From the NCBI GenBank assembly GCA_007130465.1, contig SLSL01000085.1:1-32545 (forward strand): a DNA stretch of 32,545 bases, read 5' to 3'. Below, piece by piece: positions 9,345 through 18,230 of this stretch. How positions within the stretch are numbered: position 1 is the stretch's first letter; the number at the start of each line of letters is the position of its first letter. The position numbers were made by a program, and so were the translations under genes. The notes beneath the pieces were generated by a model. It had not been told where the DNA came from, did no database searches, and saw only the letters and a program-made list of their open reading frames with translations. The stretch is from Halanaerobiaceae bacterium. GTDB taxonomy: Bacteria; Bacillota; Halanaerobiia; Halanaerobiales; Halarsenatibacteraceae.

Positions 9345-9923
9345 CTACTCCTGACTAACAAGCTTATTTAAACTTTCCTCAAGAGACTCCCACTTTTCCT
9401 TAAAACGTTCTTCAATCTCCTGACGTGCCTGTTGCAGTTGTCTCTGTGTATTCTCATCTAAATTACCTAGCAGCTCCATAACATCCTGGGGCTGCTGACC
9501 CTGAGAGCTGGCAGCCTGGCGGAGCATATTTTCTAATTTTCTCTGCAGCTGTTCCTGTTCCTGATTATACTGCTGGACAGTCTGGCTAACTTTTGCCATT
9601 AACTGATCTAATTCAGAAGGATTCGGTTCTTCCTTAAGATTCTCAATAGCCATCAGACCTTCTTTTCTCAATTTGATCTCCTGTTGATTGGAATTTAAAC
9701 CTAATGAAGATACAATCATTCTCTGGGCTTCTGCCAGTCTTTCTTCTTCACTATCTTTAAATTCTTCCCAGAGACCATCAGCATCTATCTTGTCCTGAAA
9801 AAATTTACTTAATACCGGCCTAATTTCAGAACGAAGATCAAGCTTATCAGTATCAGCATCTACTTCAAGTTTTTCTGCCCTCTCCATAGCTATCTCATAT
9901 GAACTCTTAATTCTATCTCCCAT
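9345..9923 (-). CDS. Uncharacterised Gln/Glu-rich coiled-coil protein
   Basis: Intact 192-aa ORF, 5 nt upstream of the NusG_II gene; long helical C-terminus with no TM segment; GGAGG upstream of ATG. Confidence 0.65.
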   Translation of the reverse strand: MGDRIKSSYEIAMERAEKLEVDADTDKLDLRSEIRPVLSKFFQDKIDADGLWEEFKDSEEERLAEAQRMIVSSLGLNSNQQEIKLRKEGLMAIENLKEEPNPSELDQLMAKVSQTVQQYNQEQEQLQRKLENMLRQAASSQGQQPQDVMELLGNLDENTQRQLQQARQEIEERFKEKWESLEESLNKLVSQE

Positions 9924-10018
9924 ATAATCAACCTCCTAATGAAAGCATAAAGATAATTTTGTGATTCCATTATTATTTTATCAGATATCCAGGTAATAAT
10001 ACAAGTTTATTTCCAATT

Positions 10019-11230
10019 TTACTCATAACTTAATGAATCAACAGGGTCCAGCCTGGCAGCCTTAACTGCAGGATAAATCCCAAAAAAGAGACCAATTGCC
10101 AGTGAAAATCCAAAAGCCAATATAACTGCTATCGGAGATAAAACTAAAGGCCAATTGCCAATCCTGGTAACAAGATAAGTCCCTAGATATCCTAAGCCGA
10201 TTCCTATGAAGCCTCCAATACTGCTTAAGGCAAGAGACTCTAATAAAAACTGACCTAATATATTTCGCTTCTTAGCCCCTAAAGCCTTTCTAATGCCGAT
10301 CTCCTTAGTCCTTTCAGTAACAGATACCAGCATTATATTCATTATCCCAATTCCACCAACTAATAGAGAAATCCCTGCTATTCCACCAAGCATTAAACTT
10401 AAAGTGCCGGTGACCTGGTCAAGTACTCCTAATATCTGATCCTGGCTCATTATATTGTAGAGGTTTTCATCTCCTAAATGTTGAAAGAAAAAGTAATCAA
10501 TTTGATTCCTGGCTTCTTGAGAACTGAATCCAGGAGAAAACTGGGCATAATATAAATCAACAAAGTTCTGCCTTGACAGTTTATCAGTAAAGGTTGTAAC
10601 TGGAATATATACTCTCCGGTCAAGATTACCCATAATACCCTGACCTTTTGGTTCCATTACTCCAACTACAGTAAAATTAATATTTCTACCCTGATAATTC
10701 AATCTAATTCTCTGACCAATTGGATCGCCATCAGAAAATAATTCAGAAGCCACATTGCTTCCCAGGACAACTGAATTCCTTGACTGATCTAAATCATCCT
10801 GATCAATAAACCGACCTCTTTCAGGATAATAAATATTTACTGTTGTAAAATCCTGGCTGGTTCCAACAGCAGTACTATTTAAAGTATTATCGCCTCTTCT
10901 CAATTGAACAGAGCCTGAAACTTCAGGCACAACGTTGGTTACTCCTGGAGAATAATCGTCAATATACTGAATAATATTCAGAGTAAAATTCTCCCTGGGG
11001 TCAGATTCCATCCTGGTAGCTCTACCTGCTGAAAATCCTGGAGTTACCCATAATAAATCAGAGCCTAAACTGGAAATCTGGACCGTCACTTCTTCTCTGG
11101 CCGAACTTCCAATCGATACTATAGCTATAACTGCTCCAACCCCAATAATTATCCCTAACATCGATAAAAAAGTTCTTAATTTATTAGTCCTGAGACCATT
11201 AATTGCAATTCGAAAAGTTTCAAAGATCAT
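10019..11230 (-). CDS. MacB/FtsX-type ABC transporter permease
   Basis: N-terminal NGLRTNKLRTFLSMLGIIIGVGAVIAIVSIGSSA; C-terminal GGIGIMNIMLVSVTERTKEIGIRKALGAKKRNILGQFLLES and YPAVKAARLDPVDSLSYE. Confidence 0.93.
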   Translation of the reverse strand: MIFETFRIAINGLRTNKLRTFLSMLGIIIGVGAVIAIVSIGSSAREEVTVQISSLGSDLLWVTPGFSAGRATRMESDPRENFTLNIIQYIDDYSPGVTNVVPEVSGSVQLRRGDNTLNSTAVGTSQDFTTVNIYYPERGRFIDQDDLDQSRNSVVLGSNVASELFSDGDPIGQRIRLNYQGRNINFTVVGVMEPKGQGIMGNLDRRVYIPVTTFTDKLSRQNFVDLYYAQFSPGFSSQEARNQIDYFFFQHLGDENLYNIMSQDQILGVLDQVTGTLSLMLGGIAGISLLVGGIGIMNIMLVSVTERTKEIGIRKALGAKKRNILGQFLLESLALSSIGGFIGIGLGYLGTYLVTRIGNWPLVLSPIAVILAFGFSLAIGLFFGIYPAVKAARLDPVDSLSYE

Positions 11231-11904
11231 GCTATCACCTCATCAGATGAAATCAATCCATCTCTGAGATTAATAATCCGTTTAGCCTGTTTTGCAATTG
11301 GAGGTTCATGGGTTACTATAACTATAGTATGTCCCTGGTCATTTAACTCCTGAAAAAGCCCCATTATTTCATCACCAGTTTTAGTATCCAGATTACCTGT
11401 AGGCTCATCAGCTAAAATTAAATCTGGATTATTTACTAAAGCTCTGGCAATCGCAACTCTCTGTTTCTGGCCACCTGAGATCTCATTAGGATTATGGTCC
11501 ATCCTGTGTGCAAGACCTACTTGTGCAAGCATCTCTTCTGCCCTTCTCTTCCTTTCTTTCCTGGAAACACCCTTGTAAATCATTGGCACTTCAACATTTT
11601 TGCTTATTGATGTCCTGGCTAATAGGTTAAACTGCTGAAAAACAAAACCTACCTGTTCATTCCTTATTATAGCCAGTTGGTTATCATCAAGCTTACCAAC
11701 ATCAGTACCTGCCAGAAAATATTTACCAGAAGTTGCCTGATCCAAACAACCAAGCAAATGCATCATCGTTGACTTGCCAGATCCTGATGGCCCCATAATT
11801 GCAACAAATTCGCCATCATTTATAGTATAACTTACACCTTTTAAAGCCTCGACCTCAATCTCTCCATTCTTAAAAACCTTTCTGAGATCTTTAACTTCTA
11901 TCAT
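11227..11904 (-). CDS. MacB-family ABC transporter ATP-binding protein
   Basis: Walker [10 protein letters not shown], signature SGGQKQR, Walker [13 protein letters not shown]; overlaps permease by 4 nt. Confidence 0.95.
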   Translation of the reverse strand: MIEVKDLRKVFKNGEIEVEALKGVSYTINDGEFVAIMGPSGSGKSTMMHLLGCLDQATSGKYFLAGTDVGKLDDNQLAIIRNEQVGFVFQQFNLLARTSISKNVEVPMIYKGVSRKERKRRAEEMLAQVGLAHRMDHNPNEISGGQKQRVAIARALVNNPDLILADEPTGNLDTKTGDEIMGLFQELNDQGHTIVIVTHEPPIAKQAKRIINLRDGLISSDEVIA

Positions 11905-11906
11905 TT

Positions 11907-12926
11907 TTATCTTCCTCCAGGAGGCCCAAATTGTACACCTAAACTATCATCCCGACCGGCCCGCTGGGAATATTGATAGGAGTTGACTAAAATTCTATCA
12001 TCTGCTTCTAATCCTGAGACTACTTCGATCTGGAGACCATCACTTAAACCTAATTCAACAGGAACTGGCTCAGCTCTACCCTGGTCATCAACAAGAACAG
12101 CATAAGACTGGTCTCCATCAGAAAAGATAGCTGTCACTGGTACCCTAATTGCATCTTCAACAGATTCAACAATTATTTCAACATCTACAGAATAGCCTGG
12201 CCTAAATTCTGCGCTATTGCCATCAATTCTCACTTCGGCAGGCACCACAACAACATTATTAACGACTTCTGTAACTCTCTTAACCTGGCTGACAACACCT
12301 TCATAAATCCTATCAGGTATTGCAGTAATCTCTATTTCAGCCCTCTGGTCAACAGCCACAAGTCTGCTATCGCCTTCATCTATATTTAAATCGACTAAAT
12401 ACCCTGTCTCATCAAGTATCCTGACAACAGTCTCTCCAGCGCTGACCTCATCTCCAACTTCTAATTCTAACTGAACAACCTCTCCTGAAATAGTAGCCTT
12501 CATAGTCCTATCTTCTAGTTCTTCCTCGGCTATCTCAAGCTGGGTTCTTCTCTCATTTATTTCAGATTCTGTACCATTTATCCTGGCCGACTGATAGGCA
12601 GTTCTTGCCTGAATTAGATTAAGCTCCTGCTGGCTGGATTTTAATTTTACCAGACTATCACCTGCAGAAACCCTGTCACCAACTTCAACAAAGACCTCTT
12701 CAACTGTCCCTCCCAGATTAAATGACTGGCTTCTATCTCTAACAGGGGTCAGTCTCCCGCTGGCTGTTATAGTCCGATTAATATCTCCTCTACTAACCTG
12801 CATAGTCTCTGCCTCAACATGGTTTATTCCTTCCATTCTGCCTGCAAGTCTATTTCTAAAAACAAAAAAGCCTCCAGTAAATATTATTATAATCAAGAAT
12901 ATTATTCCGACTTTCTTTTTACTCAT
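11907..12926 (-). CDS. HlyD/MacA-type periplasmic adaptor
   Basis: Signal anchor, VEEVFVEVGDRVSAGDSLVKL and SGEVVQLELEVGDEVSAGETVV lipoyl half-motifs, beta-barrel and membrane-proximal domains. Confidence 0.9.
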   Translation of the reverse strand: MSKKKVGIIFLIIIIFTGGFFVFRNRLAGRMEGINHVEAETMQVSRGDINRTITASGRLTPVRDRSQSFNLGGTVEEVFVEVGDRVSAGDSLVKLKSSQQELNLIQARTAYQSARINGTESEINERRTQLEIAEEELEDRTMKATISGEVVQLELEVGDEVSAGETVVRILDETGYLVDLNIDEGDSRLVAVDQRAEIEITAIPDRIYEGVVSQVKRVTEVVNNVVVVPAEVRIDGNSAEFRPGYSVDVEIIVESVEDAIRVPVTAIFSDGDQSYAVLVDDQGRAEPVPVELGLSDGLQIEVVSGLEADDRILVNSYQYSQRAGRDDSLGVQFGPPGGR

Positions 12927-14412
12927 TTAAACTCTCCTCCATGCTCCAGTAACCAGGCCTCTGCTCAAACTTAAGCAAATCTATAGCAAGTTCAAGCCTG
13001 GCTTCATCATAATCAATTATTGCAGCTTCGTAATCCAGCTCTGCTTCCAGAAGCTCTAATTCATCAATTGCACCAATTTCTCTGGCCTCTTCTTCCTGTA
13101 AAAATGATAAGCGGCTCATCTCTTTCTCGATTTCCTTATCCTCTAATTCATCCAGCTTAATTATTAATCCATCAAGCTCAGCCTCAAGCCCCTGCTCAAG
13201 GTTAAAGATAAACTCTTCTAAATTTAGATTAACTATCTCAATTTCTGCAACTAACTCTTCCCGTTCATAGCCTTTAAACCCTCCATCATAGAGAGGATAA
13301 CTAATATTAAAGCCAGCCTGCCAGCTACCTGAATTTACTTCAGTAGTTGCAGATAAATTAAGCGCAAAACTATCTTCATTATCATGCCATTCGAGTTCCT
13401 GTTCTGCCTCAGATAAGGACTGGATCAACCTGCTATACTCCAGAGAATTAACCTGACTATCTCTAATAACTTCAGAAAAATTAGCCAGATAATTTTCAAT
13501 TCTATTATCAATAGAATCTTTACCTTCTATCAGTAATTCTTCAGCTTGATCAATCAAACCATAGTCAATCTCAACATTTATAGCAACCTTCTTCTCAAAA
13601 TCAGTCTTTAATCTACCAAGATTTCTTTCAGTAGACTGATAAGCCCTATCAACCTGCCTTAAAGCAAGCCTGGCCTCAGCTAATTCTAACTCACCAGCTT
13701 CACTAATCTCTTTTCTCTGTTCAATCCTTGCCAGTCTTCTTTCAGCAATTTCTAAATTCTCCAGATTATTTTCCTGCCTCTTTTCCAAAAAGATTATCTC
13801 TATATAATCTCCAGCCAGTTCAAGGAAAAACTCTCCTTCAGCCTCTTCCAGCTCCAGCCTGGCAAGAGCAAGATTATTTTCAAGCTTATCGATATTTTTT
13901 TCGAAATCAGAAGGTGTTCTCGGCCAGAGTCTAAGATTAGCTCCAAGATCAAGCTGCCAGTCATCTCGGAGGTCATCAAAGTTTAAATCCTGTGAATCAA
14001 TAACCGTTAAATCTGTTGTCAGGTTAAGCCCAAATAAAAAACTGCGGCCACCATCTATACTAATATTATACCGCTCCTGAGTTCCCAGTGATTCAACAGG
14101 CTCATCAGTTCTATCATCTGATAACTGGACCTGCTCACCTCTATTATAAGACAGCTTCAGGTCATACTGCCATCCAAGATTAGCTTTAAACTTAGCAATT
14201 TCTCTTTCAAGGCTGATAACAGCTCTCCTCTCATCTGCAAGTTCATTTGACTCCTCAACTGCTCCAAGGAGAACCTGCTCAAGATTCATATCATCATTGG
14301 CCCTAACAGCAACCTGGTTAGCACCTAATAAAGCAAAAATCATAATTAACATTATAATATAAGACTTAAACCTCAAAGGTTTATTAGTCTGAGATAACTG
14401 CAACAATTCCAT
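12919..14412 (-). CDS. TolC-family outer-membrane efflux protein (full length)
   Basis: Signal sequence, long helices, and beta-rich stretches YDLKLSYNRGEQ...RYNISIDGG..FLFGLNLTTDLTV...WQLDLGANLRLWP and FALNLSATTEVNSGSWQAGFNISYPLYDGG. Confidence 0.85.
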   Translation of the reverse strand: MELLQLSQTNKPLRFKSYIIMLIMIFALLGANQVAVRANDDMNLEQVLLGAVEESNELADERRAVISLEREIAKFKANLGWQYDLKLSYNRGEQVQLSDDRTDEPVESLGTQERYNISIDGGRSFLFGLNLTTDLTVIDSQDLNFDDLRDDWQLDLGANLRLWPRTPSDFEKNIDKLENNLALARLELEEAEGEFFLELAGDYIEIIFLEKRQENNLENLEIAERRLARIEQRKEISEAGELELAEARLALRQVDRAYQSTERNLGRLKTDFEKKVAINVEIDYGLIDQAEELLIEGKDSIDNRIENYLANFSEVIRDSQVNSLEYSRLIQSLSEAEQELEWHDNEDSFALNLSATTEVNSGSWQAGFNISYPLYDGGFKGYEREELVAEIEIVNLNLEEFIFNLEQGLEAELDGLIIKLDELEDKEIEKEMSRLSFLQEEEAREIGAIDELELLEAELDYEAAIIDYDEARLELAIDLLKFEQRPGYWSMEESLNE

Positions 14413-15478
14413 CTAACAGCACCTCCAGCTCTACACCGATCATATTCTGGAGATCAAAATAATTTATAAGATAAGCAAACCTGGACAGATCCAGATTCAA
14501 TTCTGCCTGAAGGTGTTCTAATTCAGCTTCTTCCAGTGCGCTTGCAGATACCAGGCCAGCCTCTCTCTGTTCTCTTGTAATCCGGCGATGTTCTGAGGCC
14601 TGCTCAAGATTATCTACAGCAAGCTCGATCTGACGATAAGACTGTTCAACCTGATGATACTGCTCCAGGGCATCCTCTTCAACGCTTTCCTCAACCTGAA
14701 TGATTTCTAAATCAGCCAATTCTCTTTGATTCTTATGCTCCTGCAATTCTAATTCAGGTGTCTGAACAGCTTCTGCCCTCCTTAAATCTATCTCAGATAA
14801 TTCACGATTAATTCTAGCCGCTTCTAACTGAAAACTTTCATCTAAAGTTTTAGCAACAATTTCCTCTCTTGCTCCTAAGTCCAGACTTCCTACTGGCTGT
14901 ATTCTAGAAGTTAATTCAGGCAAATAATCTAAATCCAGACGTGATTTAAATTGCCTTTCAGCCTGTTCTAAATCTGCTTCCAGACTAATAAGATCAAACT
15001 CTGTATTGTTATAAGCAATCTGCTGCTGCAGTAAATTTATCCTGGAACTTAAACCCTGCTCAACCTCTAATTCTTTATCTTCCAACCTCTTTCTAGCCAG
15101 GTCTCTTTCTTTAACTGCAATCTCCAGTTCCTGATTTATTTCAACTATATTATGATAATCTCTAATCAGACCAATATATATGCCAGTTCTAGTCTGGCGA
15201 TTCTCTTCCTGAGCCTGATTATAAGCCAATTCAGCAGAAAGTTCCTGATAACGAGATTCTGTCCGTAAATTCTGAGCTCTACTCATCTCATAATTTAATC
15301 TGGCATTATCTAATTCCAATACAGAAATTTTCAAATCCACATCATTTTCATCTGCAAGCTCTATTACTTCACCTAAAGATAAACCGCTCTCGGCATATGA
15401 ATTAACAGTCATCATCAAAAACAAAATTAATATCAGTATAAGTCCAGAAAATTTATTAAAACTAATTGTTTTGTTCAT
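14384..15478 (-). CDS. TolC-like, nearly all-helical exported protein apparently lacking the beta-barrel segments
   Basis: Signal peptide then SLGEVIELADENDVDLKISVLELDNARLNYEMSRAQ..., helix repeats typical of OEP; no alternating beta stretch or PLFDGG-type motif. ATG 15478 or TTG 15481; 29-nt overlap with next gene. Confidence 0.72.
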   Translation of the reverse strand: MNKTISFNKFSGLILILILFLMMTVNSYAESGLSLGEVIELADENDVDLKISVLELDNARLNYEMSRAQNLRTESRYQELSAELAYNQAQEENRQTRTGIYIGLIRDYHNIVEINQELEIAVKERDLARKRLEDKELEVEQGLSSRINLLQQQIAYNNTEFDLISLEADLEQAERQFKSRLDLDYLPELTSRIQPVGSLDLGAREEIVAKTLDESFQLEAARINRELSEIDLRRAEAVQTPELELQEHKNQRELADLEIIQVEESVEEDALEQYHQVEQSYRQIELAVDNLEQASEHRRITREQREAGLVSASALEEAELEHLQAELNLDLSRFAYLINYFDLQNMIGVELEVLLDGIVAVISD

Positions 15479-15527
15479 CAATTATTCATCTCCTTTAATA
15501 AACAAAAATATTTATAATCACACAACA

Positions 15528-15556
15528 ATTATATAACTACATTTAAATCTTGTCAA
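15528..15556 (-). promoter_or_regulatory. Sigma70-type promoter for the efflux operon
   Basis: Minus strand TTGACA (15556-15551), 17-nt spacer, TATAAT (15533-15528): full consensus, ~40 nt leader to the first TolC-like gene. Confidence 0.8.
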
Positions 15557-15561
15557 ATAAT

Positions 15562-15590
15562 TTGCTATGATTAAGATAGTGTTATATAAT
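15562..15590 (+). promoter_or_regulatory. Sigma70-type promoter for marR-family gene
   Basis: TTGCTA (15562-15567), 17-nt spacer, TATAAT (15585-15590). Confidence 0.7.
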
Positions 15591-15625
15591 GTTTTTATAA
15601 GATACTACTTAATGGGGTGAAGGTT

Positions 15626-16093
15626 TTGGAAAATAGAGATTTAAACATGGTAGTAAGAAATCTTCTAGAAATATTTCCACCACTGATGAAACGAATCAAA
15701 AGGGTGGACTATATGAAAGAATCAAATATTACACCTAATTCATTTAGAATTCTCCATCTACTTTATTATCATGATAACCTGACTCTTTCAGATATAAGTC
15801 AGTTAAATACTATGTCAAGTTCAAACTGTAGCAGGGCTGTAGATGAGCTTTCAGAGATGGGCTATACAAGTAGAAGGAGAGATAGCGAAGATCGTCGTAA
15901 AACCAGAATATCTTTAACCGATTCTGGAATAAGCTATGTGGAAGATGTCAAGGAAAGAATTGAAGAAAAACTTGCTGAACATTTTTCAGTATTAAGCAAT
16001 GATGACCTTGCCATACTTCAGAAATCTTCAAAAAATATTTATGATGTTCTCTCTAAATTAAATTGTTTGGAAGAAAAATCTTCCAACTGCTAA
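15626..16093 (+). CDS. MarR-family transcriptional regulator
   Basis: NLTLSDISQLNTMSSSNCSRAVDELSEMGYTSRRRDSEDRRKTRISLTDSG winged-helix pattern. TTG 15626 follows GGGGTGAAGG; the supplied ORF starts at GTG 15617. Confidence 0.88.
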   Translation: MENRDLNMVVRNLLEIFPPLMKRIKRVDYMKESNITPNSFRILHLLYYHDNLTLSDISQLNTMSSSNCSRAVDELSEMGYTSRRRDSEDRRKTRISLTDSGISYVEDVKERIEEKLAEHFSVLSNDDLAILQKSSKNIYDVLSKLNCLEEKSSNC

Positions 16094-16103
16094 GTATTAA
16101 AAG

Positions 16104-16123
16104 ACCCCTGCAGAAGCAGGGGT
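16104..16123. terminator. Bidirectional intrinsic terminator between convergent genes
   Basis: ACCCCTGC-AGAA-GCAGGGGT hairpin; T-rich on both strands (TTAATTTTAT on +, CTTTTAAT on -). Confidence 0.85.
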
Positions 16124-16141
16124 TAATTTTATATATGAATA

Positions 16142-17266
16142 TTATAAATCAAGACTTACTGCAGCCTGAATACTACTCCTATCTCCTCCAGGGGCAAATC
16201 CAGCTCCTAAGTCAGCACTCCCCCCGGCAAAATTCAAGCCAAAACCAGCTGTTAATATCCTTTCTCCATCTGATTCTCTGTAAGTCCCGCCTCTTATTGT
16301 AACAAGTCGTAATAACATATCATTTTCAAAACCTAAATAAAGAACTGGGTCACCTGCTTTATCTTCAGTTAGAATTGGAAAATTATCGATATCTGCAGCA
16401 AGTGTGGTACCTATCACCGGCACTCTAGCAGAAATGCCAATCCTGCTGCTCCTGGCAGGGCTATACTCTTCCTGACGAGCAATCTCGTCATCTAATTCCC
16501 AGTCACCATTATAATTGTAATATCTCTCATTTGCTATTAAATCAAGGTCAGCAGCCCATAAATTTTCAATCATCACACCTAATTTAACCACCGGTGTCAT
16601 CTGTAACATCATGCCTCCATCAACTGCAAAACCTGAATCAGTCGCCTGCCACTCTCTCTGAAAAGAGCCTTCATCATTAATCTCTAATTCATATTCACCT
16701 CTGGTTAAGCGCTGATAGCGAATATTTAAACCATAAGAGGCTATACCAACTTCTGCAGGTATTGTAAATATATCTCCTGAAAGCCCTAAACGGCCATCCT
16801 GATGGAGTTGATAATCATAATGAGCCCCAGAATCATCTTTATCCCCTTTAATCCTGACCTGAAAATTTCCTCCGGCTCCAGCAGAACCAATTTTAAAGCC
16901 TAAAAACCCCTGCCCGGTTAAATTTACTTCTTCAGGTAAGCTTTGTAGAAATACAATCGGATTCTCAGCATCTTCAGAAAAATCATCTATACTATCAGCT
17001 AACTCTCCATATTGAGAAACATCATCTGCAACCATTCCGCCACTGGCTAAAAAGCCAATGCGACCAGACTGGTACAATCCAGCTGGATTAAATATTAGAG
17101 CAGAAGCATCATCACTAACTGCTGTAAATGCTCCTCCCATACCATATGGCCTCGCAAGAGCCTCTGTAGACATTAAAGGGTCAAGACTATTATTTCCAGC
17201 TTCAACCTCAATTGAAATAAATAATAAAATTACTATAAATATCAGAAGGCCAAGCTTTTTTATCAC
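16142..17266 (-). CDS. Outer-membrane beta-barrel protein, PorV/UPF0164/TraF-like
   Basis: Signal peptide then LARPYGMGGAFTAVSDDASALIFNPAGLYQSGRIGFLASGGM; alternating strands to C-terminal AAVSLDL. Confidence 0.75.
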   Translation of the reverse strand: MIKKLGLLIFIVILLFISIEVEAGNNSLDPLMSTEALARPYGMGGAFTAVSDDASALIFNPAGLYQSGRIGFLASGGMVADDVSQYGELADSIDDFSEDAENPIVFLQSLPEEVNLTGQGFLGFKIGSAGAGGNFQVRIKGDKDDSGAHYDYQLHQDGRLGLSGDIFTIPAEVGIASYGLNIRYQRLTRGEYELEINDEGSFQREWQATDSGFAVDGGMMLQMTPVVKLGVMIENLWAADLDLIANERYYNYNGDWELDDEIARQEEYSPARSSRIGISARVPVIGTTLAADIDNFPILTEDKAGDPVLYLGFENDMLLRLVTIRGGTYRESDGERILTAGFGLNFAGGSADLGAGFAPGGDRSSIQAAVSLDL

Positions 17267-17282
17267 AAAATTCAGCTCCTTC

Positions 17283-18146
17283 CTAAAACTCTAGTCCACT
17301 TAAATAATTTCTAAATTCTTTACCTATATCTTCTCTTCTTAAGGCAAATTCCACTGAAGCCTTCAAAAAGCCTAATTTATTCCCAACATCATAGCGTTCA
17401 CCTTCAAAGTCATAAGCCTCCAGCCTTCTTTTCTCAGCAAGAGTTTTTAATGCATCTGTCAACTGAATTTCTCCACCCTTGCCTGGCTCTGTTTCAGCTA
17501 AAATAGGAAATATATCAGGTGTTAAAACATACCTTCCTAAAACAGCTAAATTTGAAGGTGCTTCTTCAGGCTCAGGCTTCTCAACCATATTACTCACTCT
17601 TGCTCTTCTTCCTGAACGTTCACTACATTCTACTGATCCATAAAGACAGATATCTTTCTTTGGAACTTCCTGACAGCCAATAACTGGTGATTCCGTCTCT
17701 TCAGCATGTTCAATTAACTGTCTGGTTACAGGCTTATCATTAACAATAATATCATCTCCAAGAAGAACTGCAAAAGGTTCATCTCCTACAAAGGCTTCAG
17801 CACAGGCGACAGCATGGCCAAGCCCTAACTGCTCCTTCTGCCTGACTGTATGTATTGTGATTAAATCAGATATTTTTTCAATCCTTTCAAGCAAGTCATA
17901 CTTCTCTTTTTCTTCAAGGACTAATTCAAGTTCAAGGTCATGATCGAAATGATTCTCAATACTTTCTTTACCTTTACTTGTAATTAATAGTATCTCTTCG
18001 ATGCCTGATTCTACAGCCTCTTCAACAACATACTGAATTGTTGGTTTATCAACAATTGGCAGCATCTCTTTGGGAATAGCTTTAGAAGCTGGCAATAACC
18101 TGGTCCCATAACCTGCTGCCGGGATCACCGCTTTTTTAACTCTCAT
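17283..18146 (-). CDS. galU: UTP-glucose-1-phosphate uridylyltransferase
   Basis: MRVKKAVIPAAGYGTRLLPASKAIPKEMLPIVDKPTIQYVVEEAVESGIEEILLIT; ATG 18146 preceded by GGGGG rather than ORF start 18218. Confidence 0.95.
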   Translation of the reverse strand: MRVKKAVIPAAGYGTRLLPASKAIPKEMLPIVDKPTIQYVVEEAVESGIEEILLITSKGKESIENHFDHDLELELVLEEKEKYDLLERIEKISDLITIHTVRQKEQLGLGHAVACAEAFVGDEPFAVLLGDDIIVNDKPVTRQLIEHAEETESPVIGCQEVPKKDICLYGSVECSERSGRRARVSNMVEKPEPEEAPSNLAVLGRYVLTPDIFPILAETEPGKGGEIQLTDALKTLAEKRRLEAYDFEGERYDVGNKLGFLKASVEFALRREDIGKEFRNYLSGLEF

Positions 18147-18175
18147 AAATATCTGCCCCCTTAATTTTTTAAAGT

Positions 18176-18206
18176 AAAAACCGACCGGCAACTTTCTACC
18201 GGCCGG
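18176..18206 (-). terminator. Intrinsic terminator downstream of the phosphohexomutase gene
   Basis: Minus strand CCGGCCGG-TAGAAAGTTG-CCGGTCGG followed by TTTTTA. Confidence 0.8.
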
Positions 18207-18230
18207 AATTATCTCCAACTAAAACTACTT

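Larger units (their letters stand above)
15528..15590. promoter_or_regulatory. Candidate paired operator: inverted ATTATATAAC / GTTATATAAT
   Basis: Two copies of TTATATAA palindrome (15529-15536, 15582-15589) in inverted 10-bp context, each covering one divergent -10 box. Confidence 0.5.
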
